Positions 1 through 8,718 of a stretch of DNA of 64,000 bases are shown in pieces (the stretch's first letter is position 1; every line of letters begins with the position of its first letter). A model generated the notes under the pieces. That model was given only the letters and a program-made list of their open reading frames with translations. It did not search any database and was not told the DNA's origin. Source of the stretch: Anaerolineales bacterium (GTDB lineage Bacteria > Chloroflexota > Anaerolineae > Anaerolineales > Villigracilaceae); assembly GCA_019187665.1 (NCBI GenBank), contig JABARH010000013.1, positions 1 to 64,000 on the forward strand. Reading direction: 5' to 3'. A program made the position numbers and the translations under genes.

Positions 1-96
1 TTGTCCGTTCACCATCGCGGAAAGTCCTGTGGCCGTAGCATAACCAAACGTACTGAGCAGATAATCGGTGTAGAGTTCTAATTGTTCTTTGTCCAT
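1..96 (-). CDS. Transposase, N-terminal fragment (runs off the left edge)
   Basis: The minus strand is open from an ATG at 96 to the window edge (32 codons), starting MDKEQLELYTDYLLSTFGYA. This resembles the N-terminus of DDE transposases of the IS4/IS701 type that are common in Chloroflexota. That is recalled family resemblance; the catalytic residues lie outside the window. The gene reads away from avd, so one end of the insertion sequence should lie between about 97 and 174. No terminal inverted repeat could be confirmed because the other end is not visible. Confidence 0.6.
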   Translation of the reverse strand, partial: MDKEQLELYTDYLLSTFGYATATGLSAMVNGQ

Positions 97-174
97 GCTC
101 CAATCTTATCCGATTTTCCAGCCGCTCGGTGCGTAACATCAGTTAAGAAGGAGCATATTGAACTCGGTGAAACC

Positions 175-510
175 ATGACTGAAACCCAATCTCCCATTTT
201 TGCAAAGACGTCCAACTTCTTGCTGTGGATGATGGATCATACCGAAAACTTTCCCAAAAGCGAAAGGTTTCGGCTTGGAAAACGCATCGAAGACGCGGCG
301 TTTGACTTTTACGAAGAATTGATCCGCGCTGTCAAAGGGATTGAGAAACGCAGAATTTTATTGCAGGCAGATCTGGAGTTGGACAAACTGCGTTTGTATC
401 TGCGCCTCGCCCACCAGCGCAAATTGACGAACCATCCGCAATATCTTTTTGCGGCTGAGTCACTGACCGAAATCGGAAAATTACTCGGCGGTTGGTTGAA
501 AACCGTGTAA
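175..510 (+). CDS. avd: Diversity-generating retroelement accessory protein Avd
   Basis: This 111-residue, mostly helical, Lys/Arg-rich protein matches the Avd (bAvd/four-helix-bundle) family in length and motifs. It has a FPKSERFRLGKRIE segment near residue 30, a LELDKLRLYLRLA helix and the typical C-terminal LLGGWLK. Avd forms a pentameric barrel that binds the DGR reverse transcriptase and the template RNA during mutagenic retrohoming. The frame stays open upstream to 82, but the ATG at 175 begins where family members begin. A template-repeat-like sequence starts 8 nt after the stop, which is the usual DGR order. The usual partner, a reverse transcriptase, is absent downstream. A general 23S-IVS four-helix-bundle protein is the alternative, but LLGGW and the adjacent repeat favour Avd. 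Confidence 0.82.
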   Translation: MTETQSPIFAKTSNFLLWMMDHTENFPKSERFRLGKRIEDAAFDFYEELIRAVKGIEKRRILLQADLELDKLRLYLRLAHQRKLTNHPQYLFAAESLTEIGKLLGGWLKTV

Positions 511-517
511 TTTGGGG

Positions 518-667
518 ATGCCAGAGCGCGTGCTGCGGGGCGGCTCGTGGAACAACAACGATAACAACGTCCGTTCTGCGAATCGGAACAGGAACGCTCC
601 TGATAACATCAACAACAACGTTGGTTTCCGTTGCGCCCGATCTCTTTTTGTAGTCTTTCGAGCCTGA
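518..667 (+). repeat. DGR template repeat (TR), formylglycine-enzyme-type
   Basis: Read from the ATG at 518, the stretch encodes the C-terminal signature of an FGE/sulfatase-modifying-factor fold: RVLRGGSW, then a run with 12 Asn codons between 551 and 629, then VGFRCAR. Eleven of the Asn codons are AAC and one is AAT. Adenine-rich AAY codons at solvent-exposed positions are the hallmark of a DGR template, where adenines are mutagenised during reverse transcription. The frame is not the tail of a longer gene here, because upstream it overlaps avd out of frame. It therefore looks like the template, not the variable repeat. No matching variable repeat was found in this window. Confidence 0.78.
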
Positions 668-757
668 ATATGCCGCGTTCACGGATACGGCATGTGCGCT
701 TTGGAAGAGAGTCCTGGCGATTCCCGCCCAGTCTTTTGATTGGGCAAATATAAAATA

Positions 758-798
758 GCCCCATTCCCTTTGTCCTGTAGAGACGATTGGAATGGGGC
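758..798. other. 10-bp perfect hairpin downstream of the TR
   Basis: GCCCCATTCC (758-767) and GGAATGGGGC (789-798) are perfect inverted repeats with a 21-nt loop. No T-tract follows, so it is not a typical intrinsic terminator. The surrounding 668-930 has no recognisable gene, although this is where a DGR reverse transcriptase would be expected. Confidence 0.5.
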
Positions 799-883
799 AA
801 ACTCTCTCGAAACCGAATCAACCTCTCCCGCCGCGTGAAGCGCATTTCAGACGATGGATGAAAAACCACAGTCAACGGTCAAT

Positions 884-912
884 CGTCCATTGTCTTTTTC
901 ATAAGTTATAAT
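884..912 (+). promoter_or_regulatory. glyQS: Possible promoter of glyQS
   Basis: A consensus-like TATAAT lies at 907-912, but the -35 region is poor. Transcription from here would place the whole heptamer tract in the 5' leader of glyQS. Confidence 0.3.
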
Positions 913-930
913 CCCCTCACTCTCAAAACT

Positions 931-1069
931 GATTACTAATCACTAATCACTGATCACTGATCACTAATCACTAATCACTAATCACTGATCACTAATCACT
1001 GATCACTAATCACTAATCACTAATCACTAATCACTGATCACTAATCACTGGTCACTAATCACTGGTAAC
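931..1069. repeat. Heptamer tract TRATCAC, about 20 copies, abutting the glyQS start
   Basis: The tract consists of 7-nt units, TAATCAC or TGATCAC, varying almost only by A/G in the second position, and ends 2 nt before the glyQS ATG. The last units degrade to GGTCAC and GGTAAC. It replaces the normal Shine-Dalgarno region: no AGGAG-type site is visible before the ATG. Confidence 0.95.
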
Positions 1070-1071
1070 TC

Positions 1072-4000
1072 ATGCCTTCCTCCTTCCAATCCATCATCCT
1101 CAACCTCCAATCCTTCTGGGCATCGCACGGATGCCTCATTACCCAGCCTTATTACACCCAAGTCGGCGCTGGGACGATGAACCCGTCCACCTTCCTGCGC
1201 GTGCTCGGACCCGAACCGTGGAACGTGGCGTATGTCGAGCCGTCTGTCCGCCCCGATGATGGGCGTTACGGCGAGAACCCGAATCGCTTTCAGAAGCACA
1301 CGCAGTTTCAAGTCATCCTCAAGCCCGACACGGGCAACCCTCAGGAGTTGTATCTCGACTCGCTCAAAGCGCTCGGCATTGACCCGCGCCAGCACGACAT
1401 CCGCTTTGTGGAGGACAACTGGGAACAGCCCGCCATCGCCGCGTGGGGTTTGGGTTGGGAGGTCTGGCTCGACGGGCAGGAGATCACTCAGTTCACCTAC
1501 TTCCAGCAGATGGGCGGCGTGGCGCTCAACCCCGTCTCGGTCGAGATCACCTATGGGCTGGAACGCATCCTCATCGCTCTCAATAACGCCAAAGCCATCT
1601 GGGACGAAGAGTGGGGCGCAGGTGTCACCTACGGCGAGATCATCCGCCGCGAGGAGTTCGAGCATTCCAAATATTATTACGAGATCGCCGACGTCGAGCG
1701 CGCCCGTCAGATGTACGATCTCTTCTCCGCCGAAGCCGACGCCTGCCTCGCGCAAGGTCTGCTCGTCCCCGCGCATGATTACGTCCTCAAGTCCTCGCAC
1801 ACCTTCAACATCCTCGACGCCCGCGGCGCGATCTCTGTCGCCGAACGTCAGGCGTTCTTCAGACGAATGCGCGAACTCGCTCGCCGCGTCGCGGAGGGAT
1901 ATGAGGAACAACGTAAGGAACTTGAATATCCGTTATTGCGAGAGGCGATACTCGATACTCGAAAATCGAATATCGAATTATCGAATATCGCTCTAACCAA
2001 ACCCGCACCCTTCCTTCTCGAGATCGGCACCGAAGAACTCCCCGCCTCCGATGTCGACTCCGCCCAAACGTATCTCGTATCCCGTATCCCGACTCTGCTC
2101 CACGAACTTCATCTCACGCACGATAACATCCGCGTCTTCACGACCCCGAAGCGGATCGCCGTTTCGATCGACTCTCTCTCCCCGAATCAGCCCGACCGCG
2201 AAGAGGTGGTCAAAGGTCCCCCCGCGGACAAAGCCATCGTAGGACAAACTTCCAGTTCGTCTGCGGGTCAAACTGGAAGTTTGTCCTACACGCCCGCCGC
2301 GCAAGGCTTTGCAAAGAAAAACGGAATCAACGTCGAAGACCTCCAAGTCCGCGAGCAGGACGGGGGCAAATACGTTTTCGCCGTCGTCAAACAAAAGGGA
2401 CGCCCGACTCCCGAGGTCTTAGCCGAAGCCTTGCCGAAACTCATCGCAGAGATCAAATTTGAAAAATCCATGCGCTGGAATGACTCAGGTGTTTCATTCT
2501 CGCGTCCGATTCGCTGGTACGTGGCATTATTCGGCGACATGGTCATCCCGTTCGAATATGCTGGCGTGGTTTCAGGCAACATCTCACGCGGACTTCGTCC
2601 GTACGATTCACCCGAAATCAAAATCCCCTCGGCAGATAAATATTTTGACGTGATCCGTGAAGCAGGTATTATCCTCGATAAAGAAGAACGCAAAGCCTCC
2701 ATCGTGGAGCAAGTCAAGCAAGCCGCGTCGTTGGTCGGTGGGGAGGCGCTCATCGAAGATGGACTGCTCAACGAAGTCGCCAACCTCATCGAAATGCCCA
2801 CCGCCGTCATGGGCGGATTCAACTCTGAGTTTTTGACATTGCCAAGAGACGTGCTGATCTCGGTAATGAAAAAGCATCAGAGGTATTTTCCGATCCAGTC
2901 AAAAGTCGAAGGTCAAAAGTCAGGCGACCCTTCGACCTTCGACCTTCGACCTTCGACGCTCTTGCCTCACTTCATCGCCATCCGCAACGGAGACGACATC
3001 GGCGTGGACATCGTCCGTCAGGGCAACGAACACGTTTTGAGCGCGCGCTTCACCGACGCGAATTTCTTCGTCCGCGAAGACCTCAAACTCAAACTCGAAG
3101 AATATCGTCCCAAGCTATCTTCACTCACATTCCACACCAAACTCGGCTCGATGCTCGATAAATCGGAGCGCATGTTGAAACTTTCCTCCGAAATCGCGGA
3201 CATGCTCCGTCTCTCAGACTTGGAACGTGACAACCTGAAACGTGGAACGTATTTGATGAAAGCGGATTTGGTCACTCAAATGGTCACAGAGATGACATCC
3301 CTTCAAGGGATCATCGGCGGCGAATACGCGTTGCGAAGCGGCGAACAAAAAGATGTTGCCGCCGCTATCGCTGAACAATATCAAACCGTGCCAAAATCGA
3401 AAATTGGTCTGGCAATTGCATTAGCCGATAGACTCGATTCACTGGTTGGTCTGTTCGCCGCAGGGCTGGCTCCCACAGGCGCGAAAGACCCGTTCGGTCT
3501 GCGCCGCGCCGCGATTGGCCTGGTCCAACCGTTGATCGAACATGATGTGGATTTTGATCTTGCCGAAGCGGTGAAGAAGTCCGCGAAGACACAGCCGATC
3601 AAAGTTGATGAGGCAACGCAAAATCAAATTTTGGAATTTGTTGCTGGGCGTTTGTCTGTTGTCTTGAAAGACGCTGGTTACAAACACGATGTAGTCGAAG
3701 CTGTGCTTGCGGAGCAGCGCAACGCGGCCAACCCTGCCGCGTCCGCTCGGGCGGTGAAGCAACTTCAAGCGTGGGTCGGACGCGAGGACTGGTCCACGAT
3801 CCTGCCCGCGTTCGCGCGTTGTGTCCGCATCACGCGCGATCAGAAGACGACATTCAAAGTCAACGAGAAAGTCTTTGTCGAAAAAGAAGAAAAGGATTTG
3901 TTCGCGGCGATTCAAAAAACCGCCAACCGTCAACTATCAACCACCAACCGTCAGCCGTCAACCATCAACGATCTCCTCGAAACTGTCGTCAAACTAACCC

Positions 4001-4140
4001 CATCCATCAACGCGTTCTTTGATAAAGTGCTGGTGATGGCGGAAGAACTGAAGGTCAAAGAAAATCGTCTTGGCTTGTTGCAACAAATTGCCGCGCTGTC
4101 CAGCGGTCTCGCCGACCTGAGCAAACTCGAAGGGTTCTAA
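1072..4140 (+). CDS. glyQS: Glycyl-tRNA synthetase, fused alpha and beta subunits
   Basis: This cytoplasmic class II synthetase charges tRNA-Gly. Residues 1 to about 290 are the alpha (GlyQ) catalytic part, with motifs such as [20 protein letters not shown] and [15 protein letters not shown]. From about residue 310 ([10 protein letters not shown]) to the C-terminus runs the beta (GlyS) part, with a DALR-like anticodon-binding tail ending [15 protein letters not shown]. At 1022 residues it equals alpha plus beta, which many bacteria keep as two genes. Four low-complexity insertions interrupt the frame without breaking it, at 1947-1990, 2239-2289, 2898-2957 and 3923-3969. All appear to lie in linkers or loops. 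An intrinsic terminator follows the stop. Confidence 0.97.
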   Translation: MPSSFQSIILNLQSFWASHGCLITQPYYTQVGAGTMNPSTFLRVLGPEPWNVAYVEPSVRPDDGRYGENPNRFQKHTQFQVILKPDTGNPQELYLDSLKALGIDPRQHDIRFVEDNWEQPAIAAWGLGWEVWLDGQEITQFTYFQQMGGVALNPVSVEITYGLERILIALNNAKAIWDEEWGAGVTYGEIIRREEFEHSKYYYEIADVERARQMYDLFSAEADACLAQGLLVPAHDYVLKSSHTFNILDARGAISVAERQAFFRRMRELARRVAEGYEEQRKELEYPLLREAILDTRKSNIELSNIALTKPAPFLLEIGTEELPASDVDSAQTYLVSRIPTLLHELHLTHDNIRVFTTPKRIAVSIDSLSPNQPDREEVVKGPPADKAIVGQTSSSSAGQTGSLSYTPAAQGFAKKNGINVEDLQVREQDGGKYVFAVVKQKGRPTPEVLAEALPKLIAEIKFEKSMRWNDSGVSFSRPIRWYVALFGDMVIPFEYAGVVSGNISRGLRPYDSPEIKIPSADKYFDVIREAGIILDKEERKASIVEQVKQAASLVGGEALIEDGLLNEVANLIEMPTAVMGGFNSEFLTLPRDVLISVMKKHQRYFPIQSKVEGQKSGDPSTFDLRPSTLLPHFIAIRNGDDIGVDIVRQGNEHVLSARFTDANFFVREDLKLKLEEYRPKLSSLTFHTKLGSMLDKSERMLKLSSEIADMLRLSDLERDNLKRGTYLMKADLVTQMVTEMTSLQGIIGGEYALRSGEQKDVAAAIAEQYQTVPKSKIGLAIALADRLDSLVGLFAAGLAPTGAKDPFGLRRAAIGLVQPLIEHDVDFDLAEAVKKSAKTQPIKVDEATQNQILEFVAGRLSVVLKDAGYKHDVVEAVLAEQRNAANPAASARAVKQLQAWVGREDWSTILPAFARCVRITRDQKTTFKVNEKVFVEKEEKDLFAAIQKTANRQLSTTNRQPSTINDLLETVVKLTPSINAFFDKVLVMAEELKVKENRLGLLQQIAALSSGLADLSKLEGF
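1947..1990. repeat. In-frame TCGAATA-type heptamer tract in the alpha-beta linker of glyQS
   Basis: Units such as GATACTC, GAATATC and GAATTATC repeat with a period near 7 nt and are partly self-complementary (TCGATA against TATCGA). They encode the linker between the alpha and beta parts. A tract of the same family lies at 17433-17495 in front of nuoL. Confidence 0.8.
2239..2289. repeat. 19-bp perfect inverted repeat inside glyQS
   Basis: GTAGGACAAACTTCCAGTT (2239-2257) and its exact reverse complement (2271-2289) flank a 13-nt loop. Read in frame this gives a Ser/Gly/Thr-rich insert, [17 protein letters not shown], in the beta part. It has the form of a REP-like palindromic element accepted in frame. 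Confidence 0.93.
2898..2957. repeat. In-frame GTCAAAAG/TTCGACC foldback repeat inside glyQS
   Basis: The left half repeats GTCAAAAGTCGAAGGTC-like units and the right half repeats ACCTTCG heptamers, so the two halves can pair (GTCGAAGGTC with GACCTTCGAC). They encode an insertion of roughly 15 residues before [12 protein letters not shown] related tract precedes nuoM at about 19603-19660. Confidence 0.8.
3923..3969. repeat. In-frame CAACCRTC repeat inside glyQS
   Basis: Units of CAACCGTC, CAACTAT and CAACCATC repeat with a 7-8 nt period and encode a polar Asn/Thr/Gln/Pro/Ser stretch near the C-terminus. Similar units recur at about 4190-4212 before dnaG. Confidence 0.75.
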
Positions 4141-4148
4141 GTCGCCTT

Positions 4149-4181
4149 GGGGCGGACGCGAACTCCGCCCTTTTTCTTTTT
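4149..4181 (+). terminator. Intrinsic terminator after glyQS
   Basis: GGGCGGA (4150-4156) pairs with TCCGCCC (4164-4170) around a 7-nt loop, followed by TTTTTCTTTT. It lies between glyQS and dnaG, so dnaG-rpoD would depend on read-through or on a promoter not recognised in the 34 nt before dnaG. Confidence 0.8.
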
Positions 4182-4215
4182 CCCAACCGCTAGCTATCAA
4201 CCGCCAACCGCCTCC

Positions 4216-6162
4216 ATGTCCACTATTGATGAAGTCAAAGCCCGGATAGATATCGTGGATCTCGTCTCGGAGGCCGGGGTAAAACTGCGCCACGCCGGGA
4301 AAAATTATACCGGCTTCTGCCCCTTCCACGATAACAAACACACGCCCGCCTTCGTCATCTGGCCCGAAACCGGAACGTGGCGCTGTTTTGGCGCGTGTAA
4401 CGAGGGCGGCGACATTTTCAAGTTTGTGATGAAGCGTGAAGGGCTGGACTTCAAAGAGGCGTTGCAAAAACTCGCCGCGCGCGCGGGCGTGCAGGTGGAC
4501 TCGTATCAGCGCGAAACCCCCGAACAAAAAGAAGCCTACGATAACCTGCGCAAATTGCTCGAGGATGCGGTCATTTTTTATCGCGGGCATTTGCTGAACA
4601 GCAGGGAGATCCTCTCGTACCTGCGCGAAAAACGCGGGTTGAGCGACGCTACGATCGAGACGTTTGGACTGGGGTACGCGCCGCCCGGCTACGAAACCGC
4701 CCTCAAACATTTCACGGCGAAGGGATATTCCGAACAGGAACTCATTGATTCAGGATTGCTTACTGTTCGCGAAGGGGAAAGTACACACGTAGACACGTAC
4801 ACAGGTACACGAGTCTATGATCGTTTTAGAAATCGAATCATGATTCCCATCCGCGATGAGCAGGGACGCATGGCGGGATTCGGCGCGCGCATCGTGGACC
4901 CGAACGATATTCCGAAATTTTTAAACTCGCCCGAAACGCCGATCTTTTCAAAGGGACGCCTGCTCTATGGTCTCGACCGGGCGCGTAAGCCGATTCGGAC
5001 CGCCGATCAAGCGGTGATCGTCGAAGGTTATCTCGATGTGATTGCCCTGCACCAGGCGGGATACGAAAACGTCGTCTCGCCGATGGGCACCGCGCTCACC
5101 GAAGACCAGATGCGCCTGCTGAAAAAGTTCACGCGAAGAATTGTCCTCGCGCTCGACCCGGATGTGGCCGGTCAAAAAGCCGTGCTGCGCGGACTGGACG
5201 CGGCGCGCTCTGCCATGGACAAGGAAGGTGAGTTGGGATTCGATGCGCGCGGCTTGTTGCGAAATGAATCCCGTCTGCAAGCAGACTTGCGTGTGGCAAG
5301 CATGCCAGATGATCTCGACCCCGATGAGATCGTCGCGCGAAATAAAGAAGAGTGGAAAACATTAATTGAAGACGCGAAGCCCATCGTCACGCATGTAATG
5401 GAGACTCTGGCGGCGGGACAAAATATCAACGACCCAAAGGTGAAGAATCAGATCGCGGCGCAGGTGCTTCCTTTAATTGCAGACTTGCCCAACGCGTTGG
5501 AGCGCGACACGTACCGCCAGGCGTTGGCGCGGATGTTGAAGGTGGACGAGCGCGCACTAATGGAGTCGCCCGCCCAGGGTCAGCGGGTGAGGCGGCCCCG
5601 CTTGGAGCGGAGGGATCCGCCCCCGTCGGAGGCTCCGGTTGCAGGGCTGGCGGTTGTGGCAGGGTCGCTTATCCACAAATCAGAGGCGCATTGCCTGGGA
5701 GTCTTATTTCGCAGGCCCGAGTTGTTGTATCGGCTGGACCGCCGCTTGCAGGAAGGCGGGCTGGCTTCGCTTTCGACGGAGGATTTTGAATACACCGATC
5801 ATCAGATGCTCTTGACCCTGATCCGCCAGTCGTTGGAGCAGGTGGAAAGCGATCAACATCAATACGTGGTGATCCATTTGACGGATTCGCTGAAAACTCT
5901 GGCGCAGGAATTGCTGGCGGAGGCTGAGAAACTGAAACCGTTGGAGGAGCGTCTGCTGGAGGATTTGGAGCGCACCGTGCAAAAAATTCGCAGGACACGC
6001 GCCAGCCAGGACCTGACGCAGACGCGCTTCTTGCTGGAAGAGGCCCAACAAAGCCAGGATCCGATCGTTTCGTTCTATCAGCGCCGCGCCCTGCAACTGG
6101 CGCAATTGTTGAATTCCCTCGATCAGGCCAAACGTCATTCAACGTTACGCAGGCAGACCTGA
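4216..6162 (+). CDS. dnaG: DNA primase DnaG
   Basis: This enzyme synthesises RNA primers at the replication fork. The start at 4216 ([17 protein letters not shown]) is where family members begin; the open frame upstream only translates the terminator. The CHC2 zinc finger has C35, H38, C57 and C61, with three residues instead of two between the last cysteines (CFGAC). The TOPRIM core has [12 protein letters not shown] and ALDPDVAGQ. At 648 residues it has normal length, including a C-terminal helicase-binding region. An octamer repeat (4781-4813) encodes a short extra loop, [12 protein letters not shown], just before the [12 protein letters not shown] segment. rpoD starts 1 nt after the stop, the classic macromolecular-synthesis pairing. 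Confidence 0.97.
   Translation: MSTIDEVKARIDIVDLVSEAGVKLRHAGKNYTGFCPFHDNKHTPAFVIWPETGTWRCFGACNEGGDIFKFVMKREGLDFKEALQKLAARAGVQVDSYQRETPEQKEAYDNLRKLLEDAVIFYRGHLLNSREILSYLREKRGLSDATIETFGLGYAPPGYETALKHFTAKGYSEQELIDSGLLTVREGESTHVDTYTGTRVYDRFRNRIMIPIRDEQGRMAGFGARIVDPNDIPKFLNSPETPIFSKGRLLYGLDRARKPIRTADQAVIVEGYLDVIALHQAGYENVVSPMGTALTEDQMRLLKKFTRRIVLALDPDVAGQKAVLRGLDAARSAMDKEGELGFDARGLLRNESRLQADLRVASMPDDLDPDEIVARNKEEWKTLIEDAKPIVTHVMETLAAGQNINDPKVKNQIAAQVLPLIADLPNALERDTYRQALARMLKVDERALMESPAQGQRVRRPRLERRDPPPSEAPVAGLAVVAGSLIHKSEAHCLGVLFRRPELLYRLDRRLQEGGLASLSTEDFEYTDHQMLLTLIRQSLEQVESDQHQYVVIHLTDSLKTLAQELLAEAEKLKPLEERLLEDLERTVQKIRRTRASQDLTQTRFLLEEAQQSQDPIVSFYQRRALQLAQLLNSLDQAKRHSTLRRQT
4781..4813. repeat. 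Octamer repeat GTACACAC/GTAGACAC inside dnaG
   Basis: Four consecutive 8-nt units (GTACACAC, GTAGACAC, GTACACAG, GTACACGA) lie in frame in dnaG. The same octamer family forms long tracts at 16402-16570, 56921-56984 and 60257-60349. Confidence 0.85.
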
Positions 6163-6163
6163 C

Positions 6164-7735
6164 ATGACAAAAAAATCGAGTACGAAAAAATCGTCATTGG
6201 CCGGACATGCGCGAAAGGCGCGCCGGGATGAGCCGTTGGAAGAGGATGCGCCCCCGCCGAGGCCGCTCGATTTGAACGACGAAGAAATAGGGGAGGCGGA
6301 TCTGTCCCTGCCGTTGTGGAACGAAAGAGAAATGGCGGATGACGCGCCCGACCCCGGCGAACACCTGTCCGCCGAATTATCCGACGACCCCGTGCGCTTA
6401 TATCTGCACGAGATCGGACAGGTGGAACTGTTGAGCGTAGATTCAGAGTTCCGCCTCGCAGTGCAGATCGAGGCCGGGCGGCTGTTGCAGGTTTTCTCGC
6501 GGCACGAGACGCGCCGCGAGGCAACCACCCCGGGCGGCATCTATCATTCCATTTTGCGCGAGTTGAGCATCAAATGGGGGCGGCTGATGGAGGACGCCGG
6601 CGATCTCCGCGCCGATTTGCCCGACCTGGCGCTCACGCTGGCTGAATCACAAGCGCTGCACGCGGGATGGCAATCGGCCGCGCCCTCGTATTTGCGTTCC
6701 TATCTCGCCACCGAACAGTGGGGCCGCGACAAGTTGTGGGATGAACTGGCGCGCAAGGCCTTCGCGGTGTTTCTCTGCCTGTACCTGCTTCCGGCTGCCT
6801 ATGCCGAATGGCTGCTGGGACAGATTCGCAAGAATCATGAACTGCCCACCGCGCGGACGATGTACGCGCACATTGGCGAAGACGCCGCGCTCGAAGCGGA
6901 ACTGGAGGCGGCGCGTTGGCGCGCCGCGCAGGCCACACAATCTCTGACCCGCGCCAATCTGCGACTCGTGGTCAGCGTGGCGAAGAAATATATCGGCCGC
7001 GGCATCCCCCTCCTCGACTTGATCCAGGATGGCAATCTGGGACTCCTGCGCGCCGTCAACAAATTCGACCCGCGGCGCGGCTTCAAATTCAGCACCTACG
7101 CCACATGGTGGATTCGCCAGTCCATCAACCGCTCGATCGCAGAGCAGGCGCGGACCATTCGCATCCCGGTGCATCTGTTCGAGTCGATCGCGCGGCTGCT
7201 GCGCATCCAGCGCGATCTGACGCAGAAACTCGGACGGAATCCCACCACAGAGGAGATGGCGCTCGAGGCGGGATACCTGCCCGCCGCCGACGTTCGCGCG
7301 GTGCTGTGCGCGCACGCCGAGGGCCGGGACCCCGACCCGGCCCTGCGCGGCCGGCTGGAGGCGGCCATCCGCAAGGTGGACCACGCCCTGAAATCTTCGG
7401 ATGAGCCAATTTCGCTCGAGGGCCCGGTCGGCGACGATGATTCCAGTTCGCTGGGCGATTTCATTCCCGATGAGATGACCCCCTCACCGATGGATGCCGC
7501 TGTTCGCGAAATGCTGCGTGAGCAGATCCAGAGCGCCCTCACGCTCCTGACGGAACGCGAACGCCAGACGCTGGAATTGCGTTTTGGCCTGATGGGCGGG
7601 CGCGAACACACGCTGGATGAGGTCAGCCGCTTTTTCGGCGTGACGCGCGAACGTGTCCGCCAGATCGAGTCGAAGGCGCTGCGAAAATTGCGTCATCCTG
7701 CGCACAGCCGTCCGCTGCGCGATTTTCTGGGGTAG
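6164..7735 (+). CDS. rpoD: Primary sigma-70 factor RpoD/SigA
   Basis: This is the housekeeping promoter-specificity subunit of RNA polymerase. Region 1.2 is at residues 74-85 ([12 protein letters not shown]). Region 2 includes [17 protein letters not shown] and [19 protein letters not shown], followed by region 3. Region 4 has an intact helix-turn-helix, [20 protein letters not shown]. The acidic, basic and Pro-rich N-terminus of about 70 residues does not look like a standard region 1.1. A non-conserved insertion sits between regions 1.2 and 2. The start is 1 nt after the dnaG stop, so translation is probably coupled. Confidence 0.95.
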   Translation: MTKKSSTKKSSLAGHARKARRDEPLEEDAPPPRPLDLNDEEIGEADLSLPLWNEREMADDAPDPGEHLSAELSDDPVRLYLHEIGQVELLSVDSEFRLAVQIEAGRLLQVFSRHETRREATTPGGIYHSILRELSIKWGRLMEDAGDLRADLPDLALTLAESQALHAGWQSAAPSYLRSYLATEQWGRDKLWDELARKAFAVFLCLYLLPAAYAEWLLGQIRKNHELPTARTMYAHIGEDAALEAELEAARWRAAQATQSLTRANLRLVVSVAKKYIGRGIPLLDLIQDGNLGLLRAVNKFDPRRGFKFSTYATWWIRQSINRSIAEQARTIRIPVHLFESIARLLRIQRDLTQKLGRNPTTEEMALEAGYLPAADVRAVLCAHAEGRDPDPALRGRLEAAIRKVDHALKSSDEPISLEGPVGDDDSSSLGDFIPDEMTPSPMDAAVREMLREQIQSALTLLTERERQTLELRFGLMGGREHTLDEVSRFFGVTRERVRQIESKALRKLRHPAHSRPLRDFLG

Positions 7736-7800
7736 GGGGGTCAATCCGAGATAGTTTGTCATGTTGCGGGGTTATCTTTGTTTTTGTGAAAAGTGACACT

Positions 7801-7829
7801 TTAACTAGTCACCCAAAAGCCCTTATGAT
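7801..7829 (+). promoter_or_regulatory. Probable promoter of the nuo operon
   Basis: TTAACT (7801-7806) and TATGAT (7824-7829) are separated by 17 nt. An overlapping TACAAT (7829-7834) is an alternative -10. nuoA starts at 7876, leaving a leader of about 40 nt. Confidence 0.45.
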
Positions 7830-7875
7830 ACAATCGCGGCCTGAAGCAAGTCTCAATTTTCCGCTGAGGGCTCCC

Positions 7876-8232
7876 ATGTTGCTTGAGTATCTTGCCATTG
7901 CATTGCTGCTGGTCGTTTCCACACTGGTTGGTTTGATCGCCATCGGTCTGGGGGAATTGTTCGGGCCGAAGATAAAATCCAAAGTCAAGGATGAGCCGTA
8001 TGAGTCGGGCATGCCGGTCATCGGAGCTGGCACGCGGCGCATGCCGGTGCGCTTCTATTTGATCGCGGTGCTATTCATCCTGTTCGATATCGAGGTGGTC
8101 TTCTTCCTGCCGTGGGCGGTCGCCTTTCGCCAGTTGGGACTCTTCGGCATGTTCGAGATGGTTGTCTTTATCGTTATTTTATTGGTTGGGTACGCGTATG
8201 CCTGGAAAAAAGGAGCTCTCGAATGGGAGTAG
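7876..8232 (+). CDS. nuoA: NADH-quinone oxidoreductase subunit A
   Basis: This 118-residue membrane subunit of complex I helps form the quinone-site/membrane-arm junction. It has three transmembrane segments, the conserved [15 protein letters not shown] loop and the [12 protein letters not shown] helix typical of NuoA. The start at 7876 ([12 protein letters not shown]) is preferred to the longer frame from 7756, because NuoA proteins begin with this helix. It is the first gene of the operon and overlaps nuoB by 10 nt. Confidence 0.95.
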   Translation: MLLEYLAIALLLVVSTLVGLIAIGLGELFGPKIKSKVKDEPYESGMPVIGAGTRRMPVRFYLIAVLFILFDIEVVFFLPWAVAFRQLGLFGMFEMVVFIVILLVGYAYAWKKGALEWE

Positions 8233-8711
8233 AACAGAAGCTTGCCAATATGGGCGTGGTTACGACCACGCTGGAAAGCGTGATCAACTGGTCGCGCACC
8301 GGTTCGATGTGGCCGATGCTGTTCGGGCTGGCGTGCTGCGCCATTGAGATGATGAGCGCGCAGGCCTCGAGTTTTGACATGAGCCGCTTCGGGATGGAAC
8401 TGATGCGCCCGAGTCCGCGTCAGAGTGATTTGATGATCGTGGCGGGACGCGTCTCGAAGAAGATGGGGCCGGTGCTGCGCCGTCTCTACGATCAGATGCC
8501 CGAACCGAAGTGGGTGATCGCCATGGGCGATTGCGCCTCCTGCGGCGGCGTGTTCAATAATTACGCCATCTTTCAAGGCGTGGATGAAGTGGTGCCGGTG
8601 GATGTCTATGTGGCGGGCTGCCCGCCGCGCCCGGAGGCGCTCATTCACGGCGCGTTAACCCTGCATGAAAAAGTTCGCGGCACAAAATTGACCGCCCCCG
8701 CGGCGAAGTGA
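8223..8711 (+). CDS. nuoB: NADH-quinone oxidoreductase subunit B
   Basis: This peripheral-arm subunit (162 residues) carries cluster N2, which passes electrons to quinone. The ligands are visible as the tandem Cys pair in [10 protein letters not shown], the Cys in MGDCASCGG and the Cys in VAGCPPRPE. The ATG at 8223 follows an AGGAG site at about 8210 and overlaps the end of nuoA. The longer frame from 8112 would be an artefact. Confidence 0.96.
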   Translation: MGVEQKLANMGVVTTTLESVINWSRTGSMWPMLFGLACCAIEMMSAQASSFDMSRFGMELMRPSPRQSDLMIVAGRVSKKMGPVLRRLYDQMPEPKWVIAMGDCASCGGVFNNYAIFQGVDEVVPVDVYVAGCPPRPEALIHGALTLHEKVRGTKLTAPAAK

Positions 8712-8718
8712 TTTTCAC

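Noticed and set aside
668-930. A reverse transcriptase remnant after the template repeat
   Set aside because: All frames were read; short open stretches (such as after 786) show no polymerase motif such as YxDD, so no remnant is claimed.
931-1069. CRISPR-like array before glyQS and at other tandem tracts
   Set aside because: Units are 7-8 nt without unique spacers, and no cas genes are present.
1045-1911. 288-residue antisense frame under glyQS
   Set aside because: It is a high-GC shadow of the synthetase coding strand; the plus-strand protein is unmistakable.
7736-7875. NuoA start at 7756
   Set aside because: The added 40 residues cover the promoter-like sequence and do not resemble NuoA; the conserved first helix begins at 7876.
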